A stretch of DNA of 64,000 bases from Alphaproteobacteria bacterium (GTDB taxonomy: Bacteria; Myxococcota_A; UBA796; GCA-2862545), in NCBI GenBank assembly GCA_020632875.1, contig JACKET010000001.1, positions 682,001 to 746,000 of the forward strand, read 5' to 3'. Shown in pieces: positions 25,741-34,316 of the stretch. Each line of letters starts with the position of its first letter. The first letter of the stretch is position 1. Below the pieces are notes generated by a model. The model was not told the origin of the DNA. It saw only the letters and a program-made list of their open reading frames with translations, and searched no databases. The position numbers and the translations under genes were made by a program.

Positions 25741-26925
25741 ATGCTGATCCTCGCCTTCGCCGCCTGCACGTCGACGCCCCCCGAGCCTCCGGCGCCCGTC
25801 GCGGAGCCCGAACCCCCCGCGCCCCCGGTCGCGGAGGGGCAGGGTCCGTTCGGCATCCAGCTCGGCATGTGGGAGGGGCGGTTCGCCTCGCAGGGCGGCC
25901 CGATCCGCTTCCGGATGGAGATCGGGCGGGGTTGCGAGACCACACTGCACGCCGCCGGCCAGACCTTCCCGACCCACGCGGAGTGCGAAGCCAGCGCGCT
26001 CTCCCTGCGGTTCCCGCCCTACCTCGGCAGCCTCACGGCCGTCATCGGGCCCGACGGGCGCACGCTGCGCGGCCAGTACGACTTCCAGTCGAACGGCGAG
26101 TGGCACCACCTGCCGTTCGAGGCCGCGCCGGCTGGGCCTCCCGGGTTCATCGAGGCTCCCGACGGTGCGCCCACGGCGGTGTCGCTCGAGGTCGAGGGGC
26201 GGGGTGCGGTGCTGCTCGAGCTCCGCGAGGGTCCCGACCGCACGTACGGGGCGATCAGCGCGCCGACGGGCGACTGGGGCCCGCTCGAGGGCGGGTGGAC
26301 GCCCGATGGCCTCGAGCTGTCCGGTTTCGACGGGGCCCACGCGTTCCTCGTGAAGCTCGCTCCCGACGAGGAGGGGCGGCTGGCCGGGCTCGTGTTCTCG
26401 CGCGACGCTCCCGGGCGCCCGCTGCGCGAGACGACTGCCGCCGCCGACCTCGACGGCTGGGACGCCCTCGCGCTCGACCGCGTCGATCTCGGCAGCGTGT
26501 CGCTCCCGCGGGCGGGATTCGAGGTCGAGCCGCTGCCGTCGGACGGTCCGCGCATCGTGCACCTCACGGGCACGTGGTGCCCGAACTGCAACGACGCCGC
26601 ACCCGTGATCGAAGCGCTTGCGAAGGACTTCCCGGAGGTCGCCGTGCTCTCGCTCTCGTGGGAGGCCGGCGCCGTGCCCGCGAAGGCCGACCGGCAGATC
26701 GGGTACTTCCGCGATCGGTTCGCCATCACGCACCCGATCTACCGGCTCGACGGCATGCCGCCTTTCCTCGACCCCGTCCCCGCGTGGCCCACCACGCTGT
26801 TCCTGCGCGCTGACGGCACCGTGGCGGCGTCGCACGTGGGGTTCCTCGGGCCATCGACGGGCGAGCGGTTCACAACGCTCGTCGAGCGGTACCGGGCCGA
26901 AGCGGCGTCGCTCGCGGGCCGCTGA
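25741..26925 (+). CDS. Lipoprotein with C-terminal thioredoxin-like (TlpA/ResA-type) domain
   Basis: 394-aa predicted lipoprotein with an extremely short signal (MLILAFAAC, lipid Cys9) and a Pro/Glu-rich tether (to about 35). A beta-rich N-terminal domain (about 38-265) is unrecognised. The last 125 residues form a thioredoxin fold with the redox motif W-C-P-N-C (HLTGTWCPNCNDAAP) and the cis-Pro region VPAWPTTLFLR. It should act in the periplasm as a thiol-disulphide oxidoreductase, probably reducing, as in cytochrome maturation proteins. A lipoprotein cytochrome c gene lies 0.8 kb downstream on the other strand. Confidence 0.85.
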   Translation: MLILAFAACTSTPPEPPAPVAEPEPPAPPVAEGQGPFGIQLGMWEGRFASQGGPIRFRMEIGRGCETTLHAAGQTFPTHAECEASALSLRFPPYLGSLTAVIGPDGRTLRGQYDFQSNGEWHHLPFEAAPAGPPGFIEAPDGAPTAVSLEVEGRGAVLLELREGPDRTYGAISAPTGDWGPLEGGWTPDGLELSGFDGAHAFLVKLAPDEEGRLAGLVFSRDAPGRPLRETTAAADLDGWDALALDRVDLGSVSLPRAGFEVEPLPSDGPRIVHLTGTWCPNCNDAAPVIEALAKDFPEVAVLSLSWEAGAVPAKADRQIGYFRDRFAITHPIYRLDGMPPFLDPVPAWPTTLFLRADGTVAASHVGFLGPSTGERFTTLVERYRAEAASLAGR

Positions 26926-26956
26926 CGGGCTAGAGAGGCGCGCTCGGAGGCCTCGC

Positions 26957-27658
26957 ATGCTCTGGATGCTCGTCGGAACCGCTCTCGCCACCGCTCCCCC
27001 CACCGAGCGCGAGGTCGCGCTGGGTGTGGGGGCGTTCTTCAATGGCGGTGGCACCTTCATGACCCAGCCGCAGGACCGCACGGGCTTCGGCCTCGTCGAC
27101 CTGCCGTTCTCGGGCTTCGCGGGCTTCTCGCCGGGCGGTGGCGTGTCGGTCGACTTCCGGTGGCGCGACATCGTCGGCGTCGAGGTCGACCTCATCCGCA
27201 GCATCGACACCGCGCAGTCCGAGTACGGGATCAACGGCGTCGACTACCGCTTCAAGGCCGTCGTGCCGAGCTGGCACATCCCGATGATGCTGAAGGCCGG
27301 CATCCCGTCCAAGGGGGTGAGCCCGAACCTGTTCTTCGGCGTCAACGTCGTGGTGCCGGGCGAGCCCGAGATCCAGCTCCCCACGCCGAACGGCATCCCG
27401 TGGCAGATGACGGCCCAGACGAAGACGTACTCCCGGATGTTCTTCGGCCTCGGCTTCGAGGGGCGGCTGCCGATCGACGGCGTCGACATCCGCATCCCGT
27501 TCACGCTCCGCGGCTCGATGGCGACGAGCTACCCGAACAGCGCCATCGAGCGGGCCGAGTACGACATCCGGAACAACGTGCTGTTCGGCATGGAGTACGA
27601 CCTGCGCTGGCAGTACCACGCCGCCGTCACGCTGGGCGTGTCGTACTACTTCCTCTGA
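26957..27658 (+). CDS. Outer-membrane beta-barrel-like protein
   Basis: 233-aa exported protein. ATG 26957 follows CGGAGG by 6 bases. A short uncharged signal (MLWMLVGTALA) precedes a body of amphipathic strands (VALGVGAFFNGGG, GGGVSVDFRWRDIVGVEVDL, AAVTLGVSYYFL). The C-terminal aromatic residue pattern YYFL matches the outer-membrane assembly signal. Likely a small porin-like or OmpA-barrel-like protein. It may be co-transcribed with the thioredoxin-like lipoprotein 31 bases upstream. Confidence 0.7.
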   Translation: MLWMLVGTALATAPPTEREVALGVGAFFNGGGTFMTQPQDRTGFGLVDLPFSGFAGFSPGGGVSVDFRWRDIVGVEVDLIRSIDTAQSEYGINGVDYRFKAVVPSWHIPMMLKAGIPSKGVSPNLFFGVNVVVPGEPEIQLPTPNGIPWQMTAQTKTYSRMFFGLGFEGRLPIDGVDIRIPFTLRGSMATSYPNSAIERAEYDIRNNVLFGMEYDLRWQYHAAVTLGVSYYFL

Positions 27659-27722
27659 GCGCGGACGCGCGGCGCCGGAGGGCCCGGGCCGCGCGTCGGT
27701 CGCGTCGGGTGCGGGGGCCGGT

Positions 27723-28064
27723 TCAGCCGCCGAACTCCTGGTTGAGGTACGCGAGCAGGTCGGCGAGATCCTGGTCGGCGAGGTCGCCGTTGCTCGGCAT
27801 CGAGCCTTCGCCGTCGATCACCACGGTCAGGACGGCCTCGTCGGTCGACGCGGGGATCTCGGTCACGAGGCTGGGGCCGATGCCGCCGGAGCCGTCGGCG
27901 TTGTGACAGGACGCGCAGCGGGCCGTGTACACGTCGCCGCCGGTCGCGGCATCGCCGGTGAGCGCGAGGATCGTGTCGACGCGTTCGGAGGGCATCTCGG
28001 TGGGGTTCTCGGTCGGGCAGCCGGTCGACAGCGCCACCATCAGGGGCAGCAGCACGCGCTTCAT
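27723..28064 (-). CDS. Lipoprotein cytochrome c (class I, monohaem)
   Basis: 113-aa membrane-tethered electron carrier. ATG 28064 has GGAGGAG 5 bases upstream; the signal ends in LSTGC (Cys16). The haem-binding motif CASCH (about 51-55) and an axial Met in GSMPSN (about 90) are present, and the C-terminal helix DLADLLAYLNQEF is typical of class I c-type cytochromes. It would shuttle electrons in the periplasm. The haem must be attached by a cytochrome maturation system outside the window. Divergent from the CotH-family gene across 120 bases. Confidence 0.9.
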   Translation of the reverse strand: MKRVLLPLMVALSTGCPTENPTEMPSERVDTILALTGDAATGGDVYTARCASCHNADGSGGIGPSLVTEIPASTDEAVLTVVIDGEGSMPSNGDLADQDLADLLAYLNQEFGG

Positions 28065-28184
28065 GGGGTCTCCTCCTGCGGGACGGCCCTCGGACCGACC
28101 GCTCCCCGTTCTTACGTCGCCCCGGCACGGCTCGCCACCGCTTGTTGCGGCGTGGCGGAACGTCCATCGGTGCTCTAGGGTTGC

Positions 28185-29339
28185 GTGATGATCGTCCTGT
28201 CGGCGCTGCTCGCGTGCTCGACCTGCGAAAAGCTCGAACCGGCGCCCTTCACGCCCGAGCCGTGCCCGGATCTGTTCGATCCGGGCCGGGTTCCCGCGTA
28301 CTCCATCGTGATCGCCCCCGAGGAGTGGGCGGCGCTGCAGGACGAGTACGCGAACTGGAGGGAGCGCGAGCGAGACGGGCTCGAGGTCAAGCCGTACCAC
28401 CCGCTCGTCACGTTCCGGTACGGCGACGAGGTCGTGACCGACGCCGTCATCCGGCTCAAGGGCAACCCGTGCTGCTCGTGGGACACCGAGCGCATGCAGT
28501 TCGTCATCGCGTTCAACCAGGTCGACCGGGACGGCCGGTTCCACGGCCTGCGCAAGATCGCGCTCGACGCACCTGGCTACGATCCGTCCGCGCTGCGCGA
28601 GCGGGTCGCGCTGTCGTACTTCCGCGACGCGGGCTTTCCCGCCTCCTGCGCGAACCACGCCACCCTCACCGTCAACGGCGAGCTCTACGGCACCTACACG
28701 AACATCGAGCCCGTCGACGACGAGCTCCTCCAGCGCAACTTCCCGGACGAGCCCATCGGCTCGCTGTTCAAGTTCGACTACATCACGCAGCGCTGGCAGA
28801 ACCAGAACGACGACAGCGGCATCGATGCCGTGCTGGCGCTCTACGAGCTCGACGACGATCTCGAGGGCACCGTCGAGGCCTTCGACATCGACTACGCCCT
28901 GCGCTTCTGGGGCGCCGAGGCGGTGATCAACCAGTCGGACGGGTACTGGGCGGGCTCGATCAACTTCCTCCTCTACCAGCACCCCGAGCGCGGCTGGATG
29001 CCGCTGCCCTGGGACCTCGACAACGCCATCGACTACTGGGGCGCCCGCCGCAGCCCCTTCCGCCGCCAGGACCACCACGGGCGCGCCGGGCACCTCGACG
29101 TGATCCTGGAGGACGAGGTCTGGTCGGAGCGCTTCCGCGACGCCGTCGCCGACTCCCACGCGCGGCTGCAGGCCGACGTCCTCATCGAGCGCACCGAGCT
29201 CTGGGACGCCCAGATCCGTCCCCACCTCGAGGCCGAGCCCGCGCTCCCGTACACGCTGGACGAGCACGATGACGCTGTCGACTCGCTGCGGGCGCATCTC
29301 TCGGTGCGGGACTTCTACCTGTGCCAGCTGCTGCACTAG
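28185..29339 (+). CDS. CotH-family lipoprotein
   Basis: 384-aa protein with a short lipobox-containing signal (VLSALLAC) after GTG 28185 / ATG 28188. Its body matches the CotH family: a strand-rich N-terminal part, RLKGNP, then LRKIALDAPGYDPSALRERVALSYFRDAGFPA, NGELYGTYTNIEPVDD, LFKFD and the late WDLDNAID motif. CotH in Bacillus spores is an atypical protein kinase; homologs in non-sporulating bacteria are secreted, and their function is uncertain. Asp residues of WDLDNA are the putative metal ligands. Gene-free repeat-rich DNA follows its stop. Confidence 0.85.
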   Translation: MMIVLSALLACSTCEKLEPAPFTPEPCPDLFDPGRVPAYSIVIAPEEWAALQDEYANWRERERDGLEVKPYHPLVTFRYGDEVVTDAVIRLKGNPCCSWDTERMQFVIAFNQVDRDGRFHGLRKIALDAPGYDPSALRERVALSYFRDAGFPASCANHATLTVNGELYGTYTNIEPVDDELLQRNFPDEPIGSLFKFDYITQRWQNQNDDSGIDAVLALYELDDDLEGTVEAFDIDYALRFWGAEAVINQSDGYWAGSINFLLYQHPERGWMPLPWDLDNAIDYWGARRSPFRRQDHHGRAGHLDVILEDEVWSERFRDAVADSHARLQADVLIERTELWDAQIRPHLEAEPALPYTLDEHDDAVDSLRAHLSVRDFYLCQLLH

Positions 29340-29355
29340 GCGGATCGGCGTCGGC

Positions 29356-29427
29356 GGGTGTTGGGTGTTGGGTGTTGGGTGTTGGGTGTTGGGTGTCGGG
29401 TGTTGGGTGTTGGGTGTTTGGGTGTGA
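29356..29427 (+). repeat. Heptamer tandem array, unit TTGGGTG (about 10 copies)
   Basis: Nearly perfect 7-base tandem repeat directly after the CotH-family gene; two units vary (one C for T, one extra T). Similar CCCAACA-type arrays are scattered through many bacterial genomes as intergenic repeats. G-runs of three recur every seven bases, so the plus strand could form a G-quadruplex. No ORF is disrupted. Confidence 0.9.
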
Positions 29428-29434
29428 GCTACTT

Positions 29435-29502
29435 CACCGAATTCACAGGGAGGAGTCAGCGGCTTCAAGCCGCTGAAGGCTCCCGGTCGGGGGAATTCGG
29501 TG
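29435..29502 (+). repeat. Palindromic interspersed element, copy 1 (intergenic)
   Basis: 68-base nested inverted repeat. Outer arms are CACCGAATTC and GAATTCGGTG (perfect 10 bases, 29435-29444 and 29493-29502). A central perfect hairpin pairs TCAGCGGCTT with AAGCCGCTGA around one C (29456-29476). Bases 29444-29488 are identical, in reverse orientation, to 55531-55575, where they lie inside a TonB-like gene. It looks like a REP/MITE-type mobile palindrome. Confidence 0.85.
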
Positions 29503-29609
29503 TCAGAGCGAACCCGAACATCGCGAGAGCATCGCTCTTGCGTCTCTTTCGGGACTTTCGTTCGGCATGGTCCCCGCGCCGGCGGGCGGGTCCGCGGCGC
29601 GACGCCCGC

Positions 29610-29641
29610 CTCGACACTCGACACTCGACACTCGACACTCG
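29610..29641 (+). repeat. Heptamer tandem array, unit TCGACAC (4 copies)
   Basis: Four perfect copies of a 7-base unit about 20 bases past the stop of the convergent MYXO-CTERM gene. It is a second heptamer array in the same intergenic region, unrelated in sequence to the TTGGGTG array. Confidence 0.8.
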
Positions 29642-29662
29642 GGCCGACCGCGACCGCGAGCG

Positions 29663-30346
29663 TCAGCGACTGCCGCCGGCGCGGCCCCAGGGCCTCCGGA
29701 CCCGCACCCCGACGGCCAACAGCACGAGCCCCAGACCGCCCCACGCGGGGCTCGTCGCGCAGCGGCGGATGTCTTCGGCCACCAACCCGTCGCAGTCGTT
29801 GTCTTCGCCGAGATCCTCGGGCGCTCCGGGATGCACGCGCGGGTCGTCGTCGTCGCAGTCGTCGCCGCCGCACGCGAGCGCCGTGAACCCGTCGCGGTCG
29901 GCATCCCAGGTGGGCTCCGGCCACTCGCCGCCGAACAGCGCGGTCCACAGCGGCGCTTCGTTGTCGAGGTCGGTGCAGTCCTGCCGGGACTCCACGACGG
30001 CCACCAGCTCCCGGTCGAAGCTCGTGGGTGTGAAGGCGATCGGCCCGACCTGCACGACCTCGCCGGAGTCGAGGGTCCCGATCGTCTCGGACCACACCTC
30101 CGCTCCGCCGCGCATCACGCGCAGGACGACCTCCTCGGCCGCCTCGCCACCGCGGTTCAACACCGTGAACCGGAACTCCTGCTGGTCGGCGGTGCACGTC
30201 GTGAAGCAGGCGTTCACCCTGTGTACCGCGGCATCCGCCACCGAAGCGCACGTCGGCTCGATCGCCACCTCGGGCAGCGAGGGACGGTAGTCCTCGCAGA
30301 GCAGCACGCCGTTCTCCTGGGCGAGCGCGAAGGGGAGCAGGAACAT
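29663..30346 (-). CDS. Secreted protein with MopE-type motif and MYXO-CTERM-like tail
   Basis: 227-aa exported protein. A short signal (MFLLPFALA, then QENG) is followed by a CARDB-like beta domain (about 45-140: FRFTVLNRGGEAAEEVVLRV), a MopE-type acidic loop (DADRDGFT, GDDCDDDD, DNDCDG, about 160-195) and a C-terminal sorting-like tail: RRCATSPAWGG, a hydrophobic helix and an Arg-rich end. The tail matches the MYXO-CTERM plan (Cys near a Gly/Ser turn, transmembrane helix, basic end), which is restricted to Myxococcota and relatives and directs surface anchoring. Six cysteines in the N-terminal half may form disulphides. Confidence 0.8.
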   Translation of the reverse strand: MFLLPFALAQENGVLLCEDYRPSLPEVAIEPTCASVADAAVHRVNACFTTCTADQQEFRFTVLNRGGEAAEEVVLRVMRGGAEVWSETIGTLDSGEVVQVGPIAFTPTSFDRELVAVVESRQDCTDLDNEAPLWTALFGGEWPEPTWDADRDGFTALACGGDDCDDDDPRVHPGAPEDLGEDNDCDGLVAEDIRRCATSPAWGGLGLVLLAVGVRVRRPWGRAGGSR

Positions 30347-30372
30347 CGGGCCTCCTCCCAGAGGCTACCGGC

Positions 30373-30975
30373 TCACGGCAGGATCAGCACCTGCGTGCGC
30401 ATCGACTTCGGCAGCTCGGCCCGCAATGCGTCGATGTTGGCGTCGTCGAGCGCGACGCAGCCGAGCGTCCAGTCGGTCGATCCACCCCCGCCGTGCAGGA
30501 GGATCTTGCCGCCGAGCCGCGTCTCCATCGGCGGGAGCGTGCCCTTCGCGTGCGCGCTCTCGATCTCCGCCGCCTGATCGGACGTGATCAGGCCCTGCTT
30601 CACGCCGCGCTTCGCGTCGGCGACGCCGGGGTAGTGCACCGTGATCGCGCCGTAGAACATCGACCACGGCCGATCCGAGGTCGCGTACCAGCCCTCGGGC
30701 GTCTTCATGTCGCCCATGCGCTGCTTGTGGCCCGCGGGGTACCCCGAGCCGAGGCCGGCCTGCCAGCACGCCGGCGTTCCGTCGGGCAGCGTCACGAGCT
30801 CGCCCGCGTCGAACAGCATCACGCGCCGCTTCTCCTTGAGGACGACGATGATGTCGTCCTTCGCCCAGCGCGGGTCTTCGGCGGTGTGGTAGCTCGAAGC
30901 CGGGAGATCGGCGGCCTTCGCCACGCAGCCGTCGGGCAGCTCGGCACGGGCGGACAGGGCGAGCAGCAGGACCAT
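30373..30975 (-). CDS. Small L,D-transpeptidase (YkuD domain)
   Basis: 200-aa exported YkuD enzyme. ATG 30975 has GAGG about 5 bases upstream; GTG 30981 adds two residues. After a short signal (MVLLLALSARA), the core carries TPEGWYAT, the His of LLHGGGGSTDW and the nucleophile Cys in TLGCVAL, i.e. a complete H..S..T-x-G-C site, closer to consensus than the copy at 11.2 kb. It should act on peptidoglycan in the periplasm. It follows the cysteine desulfurase gene by 7 bases, so one transcript carries a lipoprotein, a desulfurase and this enzyme. Confidence 0.87.
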   Translation of the reverse strand: MVLLLALSARAELPDGCVAKAADLPASSYHTAEDPRWAKDDIIVVLKEKRRVMLFDAGELVTLPDGTPACWQAGLGSGYPAGHKQRMGDMKTPEGWYATSDRPWSMFYGAITVHYPGVADAKRGVKQGLITSDQAAEIESAHAKGTLPPMETRLGGKILLHGGGGSTDWTLGCVALDDANIDALRAELPKSMRTQVLILP

Positions 30976-30982
30976 CTTCACC

Positions 30983-32110
30983 TCACCTGGACCGGTGGGA
31001 CACCTCCGGATGCAGGCGGTTCCATGCTTCGACCAGCATCGCCGCGGCCTCGGCCACGTCGGCGTCGGTGGTCGAGCGGCCGAGCGAGAGGCGCACCGCC
31101 CCGAGCGCGTCGGGTTCGGGGATGCCCATCGCGAGCAGCACGGCGGACGCGGACTCGCCGTGCGCGTGGCACGCGCTGCCCGTGCTCGCCGCGAGGTCGG
31201 GACAGGCGGCCAGCAAGGCGTTCCCGCTCACCCCGGGGAACCGGACGTTGAGCGTGTTCGGCAGCACGGCACCCGCGCCGTTGCGCGCCACCCCCGGCAC
31301 GCCGTCGCGCAGGCGCGCCCACAGGGCCTCGCGCTGCCCCTCCAGACGCGCGGAGAGGGCGTCGAGGTCGGCTCCGGCGCGGGCACAGGCGGCACCGAGA
31401 CCCACGATGCCGGCGACGTTCTCGGTGCCCGGACGGAGCCCGCGCTCGTGCCCGGCCCCGCGGATCACGGGCTGCAGCGCCACGCCGTCGCGCACGTAGA
31501 GCGCGCCCACGCCCTTCGGCGCGTAGAGCTTGTGGCCCGCGATGGTCAGCAGGTCGACTCCCAGCGCGCCGACGTCGACGGGCACCTTGCCGAGGCTCTG
31601 CGCGGCATCCGCGTGCACCACGGCCCCCGCGGCGTGCGCGAGGTCGGCCAGCGCGCGCACGGGCTGGAGCACGCCGGTCTCGTTGTTCGCGTGCATCACC
31701 GACAGCACGGCCGTGTCGGAGGGCAGGGCGTCGGGAACGACGATGGCGCCGGACCCGTCGACGCCGAGCACCGTCAGCGGGGCGCCCTGCCGCTGCAGGT
31801 GCAGGGCCGGCTCGCGGGTGGCCGGGTGCTCGACCGCGCTGATCACCACACGCCCGCCGCGGAAGGCCCCGCGGATCGCGAGGTTGCTCGCCTCGGTACC
31901 CGACCCCGTGAACACGATCTCGTTCGGGCGTGCGCCGATCAGCGCCGCCACCTCGGCCCGCGCGCGGTCGATGGCCGCTCGCGCCTCGACGCCCGCGGGG
32001 TGGCTGCTCGACGGGTTCGCGAAACGCTCGACGAACCAGGGCCGCATCGCCTCGAACACCTCGGGCAGCACGGGCGTCGTGGCGTTGTGGTCGAGGTAGA
32101 TCACGGTCAC
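30983..32110 (-). CDS. Cysteine desulfurase (NifS/IscS type)
   Basis: 375-aa PLP enzyme that removes sulphur from cysteine for Fe-S cluster or thio-cofactor assembly. Start YLDHNATTP is the family signature; His95, PLP Lys194 (TIAGHKLYAPKG) and the catalytic Cys314 in STGSACHAHGESAS are all present, with the longer loop of group I enzymes. The start is GTG 32110, overlapping the upstream lipoprotein stop as GTGA; the much longer reading frame upstream is a shadow of that lipoprotein. No iscU or iscR neighbour is seen, so it may serve a general or tRNA-thiolation role. Cytoplasmic. Confidence 0.93.
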   Translation of the reverse strand: MTVIYLDHNATTPVLPEVFEAMRPWFVERFANPSSSHPAGVEARAAIDRARAEVAALIGARPNEIVFTGSGTEASNLAIRGAFRGGRVVISAVEHPATREPALHLQRQGAPLTVLGVDGSGAIVVPDALPSDTAVLSVMHANNETGVLQPVRALADLAHAAGAVVHADAAQSLGKVPVDVGALGVDLLTIAGHKLYAPKGVGALYVRDGVALQPVIRGAGHERGLRPGTENVAGIVGLGAACARAGADLDALSARLEGQREALWARLRDGVPGVARNGAGAVLPNTLNVRFPGVSGNALLAACPDLAASTGSACHAHGESASAVLLAMGIPEPDALGAVRLSLGRSTTDADVAEAAAMLVEAWNRLHPEVSHRSR

Positions 32111-32745
32111 TGACCGTAGAGGTACATGTGGTCGACGAAGCCGTTCGGAAGGCCGCTGTCGTCGTCGGCCCCCAGGTCTTGCGCCACCATCCCGATGCCG
32201 TCGTAGAACATCTCGCGGACCATCATCTCGCCGCCCACGTCGGCCAGCAGCAGCCGCTCGGGGTGGCCCAGCGAATCGAGGAAGCACGCCACGTTCGCAC
32301 CGATGCCGACCCCGTCGATCGTGGCGCCGGTGTAGGGCGGGAACAGGTGGATGCGGTCGGTTCGCGCGCCGGGGTCGGGCTCGTCGTCGCGGTCGTCGTC
32401 TTCGAACAGCCCGTCGATGCCCAGCTCTCCCCACGTGCAGTACACCAGCTCGGCGTCGAACGTGGTGGTGACGCAGTCGACGTCGTCGCCGAGCGCGGTC
32501 ACCATCTGCGCGAAGGTGTCGTTCGCGCACGCGCCGCTCGCGCACCCGCGCCCGATGTCGATCGGCGGTGCGCCCTCGACGGGGAGGGGCTCGCACGCCG
32601 GCAGGGCGTCGAGCGCGTCGTCGATCTGCGGCGGGAACTCGAGCAGCGGCGGGTAGCAGTGCCCGTCGTCGTGGAGGGCGGTGCCCTCGCGGCAGACGGG
32701 ATCTCCGCCTTCACAGCCCAGCAGCAGGAACAGGACCAGCGACAC
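32107..32745 (-). CDS. Hypothetical lipoprotein
   Basis: 212-aa predicted lipoprotein with signal MSLVLFLLLGC (Cys11) and an acidic mature part with about eight more cysteines. The C-terminal segment has DDRDDEPDPGARTDRIHLF and FVDHMYLYGQ, reminiscent of metal-binding loops, but no family is recognised. It heads an operon with the cysteine desulfurase, the two genes overlapping by GTGA, and is divergent from the methyltransferase gene across 58 bases. Confidence 0.65.
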   Translation of the reverse strand: MSLVLFLLLGCEGGDPVCREGTALHDDGHCYPPLLEFPPQIDDALDALPACEPLPVEGAPPIDIGRGCASGACANDTFAQMVTALGDDVDCVTTTFDAELVYCTWGELGIDGLFEDDDRDDEPDPGARTDRIHLFPPYTGATIDGVGIGANVACFLDSLGHPERLLLADVGGEMMVREMFYDGIGMVAQDLGADDDSGLPNGFVDHMYLYGQ

Positions 32746-32803
32746 GACAACTCCGGGTCAGGGTCTGATAACGTCCCGCTCCGGCGTCCGCGCGGAGGAT
32801 CCC

Positions 32804-34315
32804 TTGGCCGAAGCCACCCTGTACGACGTGTTTCCCTATCGGAGCCGCAGCTACGTCGAGTCACACATCGACCAGCTGTACACCGTGGGGCACCTCTTCG
32901 GGATGAAGCCCGCGCCGGTCGAGCGCTGTCGCGTGCTCGAGATCGGGTGCGCCGACGGCGGCAACCTCGTGCCCATGGCCGAGCTGCTCCCCGACAGCGA
33001 GTTCGTCGGCATCGACCTCGCCGAGCGCCAGGTCGAAGACGGGCTGAAGTGGATCGAGCCGCTCGGCTTGAAGAACATCGAGCTGCTCCACAAGAACTTC
33101 AAGCGATTCCCGGCGAAGTACGGCAACTTCGACTACATCATCTGCCACGGCGTGTTCAGCTGGATCCCGGTCCCCGAGCAGCCGAAGCTCCTCGAGATGA
33201 TCCGCTCGCGCCTCACGCCGAACGGCATCGCGTACGTCAGCTACAACACGTTCCCGGGCTGGCACATCCGCCGCACGATCCGGGATTTCCTGATGCAGCA
33301 CTCGAGCGGGCTGCGCGACCCCGACGAGCGGGTGGCGCAGGCCCGCAACCTGCTGCGGTTCCTCCACGACGCATCGAGCGACGAGACCTCGTACGGCAAG
33401 CTCGTCCGCGGGCAGTGCCAGGGCCTGCTCGGCACGCCGCCGCAGTACCTGCTGCACGGGTTCACCGCGGAAGAGAACCACCCGATGTACTTCCGCGACT
33501 TCGTGCGGATGGCGGCCGAGCAGAACCTGCAGTACCTCGGCGACGCCGAGTTCGGCCTGATGATGCCCGACCGCCTGCACCCCGAGGGGCGCCGCGCGAT
33601 GGAGAACGTGCCGGGCGGCATCATCGAGCACGAGCAGGTGCAGGACTACCTCATCAACCGCGCGTTCCGCCGGTCGCTCGTCATCCAGCAGGATGTCCAG
33701 CTCGAGCGGTCCATCCCGTGGGAGGTCGTCGAGTCGCTGTACATGTCGGCCCGCGCCCGGCTGCTCAAGGGCGAGATCGACGGCGTCGGCGAGGCCCGCT
33801 TCGACGGGCCGGATCACTGGTTCCAGACCGACAGCCCCATCCTGAAGGCCGGTCTCTCGGTGCTGGCCGCGCACTGGCCCGACAACATGCCGTTCGACGA
33901 GTGGGTCGCGCGCACGGCCGAGCGCACCGAGCGCCCCGGCATCGAGGTGCGCGGGATGCTCGGCCGCAACGTGCTGCCGATGTTCGCGAACGGGGTGCTC
34001 CGCCTGCACCCGCGGTACCTGGGGCTGGCGACCGAGGTGTCCGACCGCCCGCTCGCCTCGCCGTGGACGCGCCGTCGCGCCGAGCTGTTCCGGTGGGTCA
34101 CCGACCTGCGGCACGGGATGCGGAACGTCCCGCCGGTGCCGCGGTTCGTGCTCCAGCACTGCGACGGCAAGAACACGCTCAAAGACCTGCGGAAGAAGCT
34201 CTCCGACGAGCACCGCCTCGGCCGGCTCACCGTCACGCCGTCCATCGAGCAGGGCCTGAGCGACGCGCTCGAAGGCCTGCTGGAGCGCTCGCTTCTGCGT
34301 CGGAACGAGCTCTGA
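32804..34315 (+). CDS. Class I SAM methyltransferase with regulatory domain (PKMT-like)
   Basis: 503-aa cytoplasmic protein. The start is TTG 32804, preceded by GGAGG at 5-base spacing; no ATG or GTG gives a better fit. Residues about 38-170 are a Rossmann methyltransferase domain with motif I VLEIGCADGGN and motif II-like FVGIDLAERQ. Next comes a region (about 200-300) matching the methyltransferase regulatory domain, and a winged-helix-like C-terminus (GKNTLKDLRKKLSDE). This layout is that of the outer-membrane-protein lysine methyltransferases PKMT1/2 of Rickettsia and their bacterial relatives. A protein substrate is likely by family; the actual target is unknown. Confidence 0.88.
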   Translation: MAEATLYDVFPYRSRSYVESHIDQLYTVGHLFGMKPAPVERCRVLEIGCADGGNLVPMAELLPDSEFVGIDLAERQVEDGLKWIEPLGLKNIELLHKNFKRFPAKYGNFDYIICHGVFSWIPVPEQPKLLEMIRSRLTPNGIAYVSYNTFPGWHIRRTIRDFLMQHSSGLRDPDERVAQARNLLRFLHDASSDETSYGKLVRGQCQGLLGTPPQYLLHGFTAEENHPMYFRDFVRMAAEQNLQYLGDAEFGLMMPDRLHPEGRRAMENVPGGIIEHEQVQDYLINRAFRRSLVIQQDVQLERSIPWEVVESLYMSARARLLKGEIDGVGEARFDGPDHWFQTDSPILKAGLSVLAAHWPDNMPFDEWVARTAERTERPGIEVRGMLGRNVLPMFANGVLRLHPRYLGLATEVSDRPLASPWTRRRAELFRWVTDLRHGMRNVPPVPRFVLQHCDGKNTLKDLRKKLSDEHRLGRLTVTPSIEQGLSDALEGLLERSLLRRNEL

Positions 34316-34316
34316 C

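Larger units (their letters stand above)
29340..29662. other. Repeat-rich intergenic region
   Basis: 323 bases with no credible gene between two convergent genes. It holds a TTGGGTG heptamer array, a 68-base palindromic element and a short array of TCGACAC heptamers, each listed separately. Open frames through it translate to low-complexity peptides only. Confidence 0.8.

Noticed and set aside
29356..29427. Telomere-like TTGGGTG array as a replicon end
   Set aside because: It is internal, flanked by normal genes on both sides, and similar arrays are common intergenic repeats.
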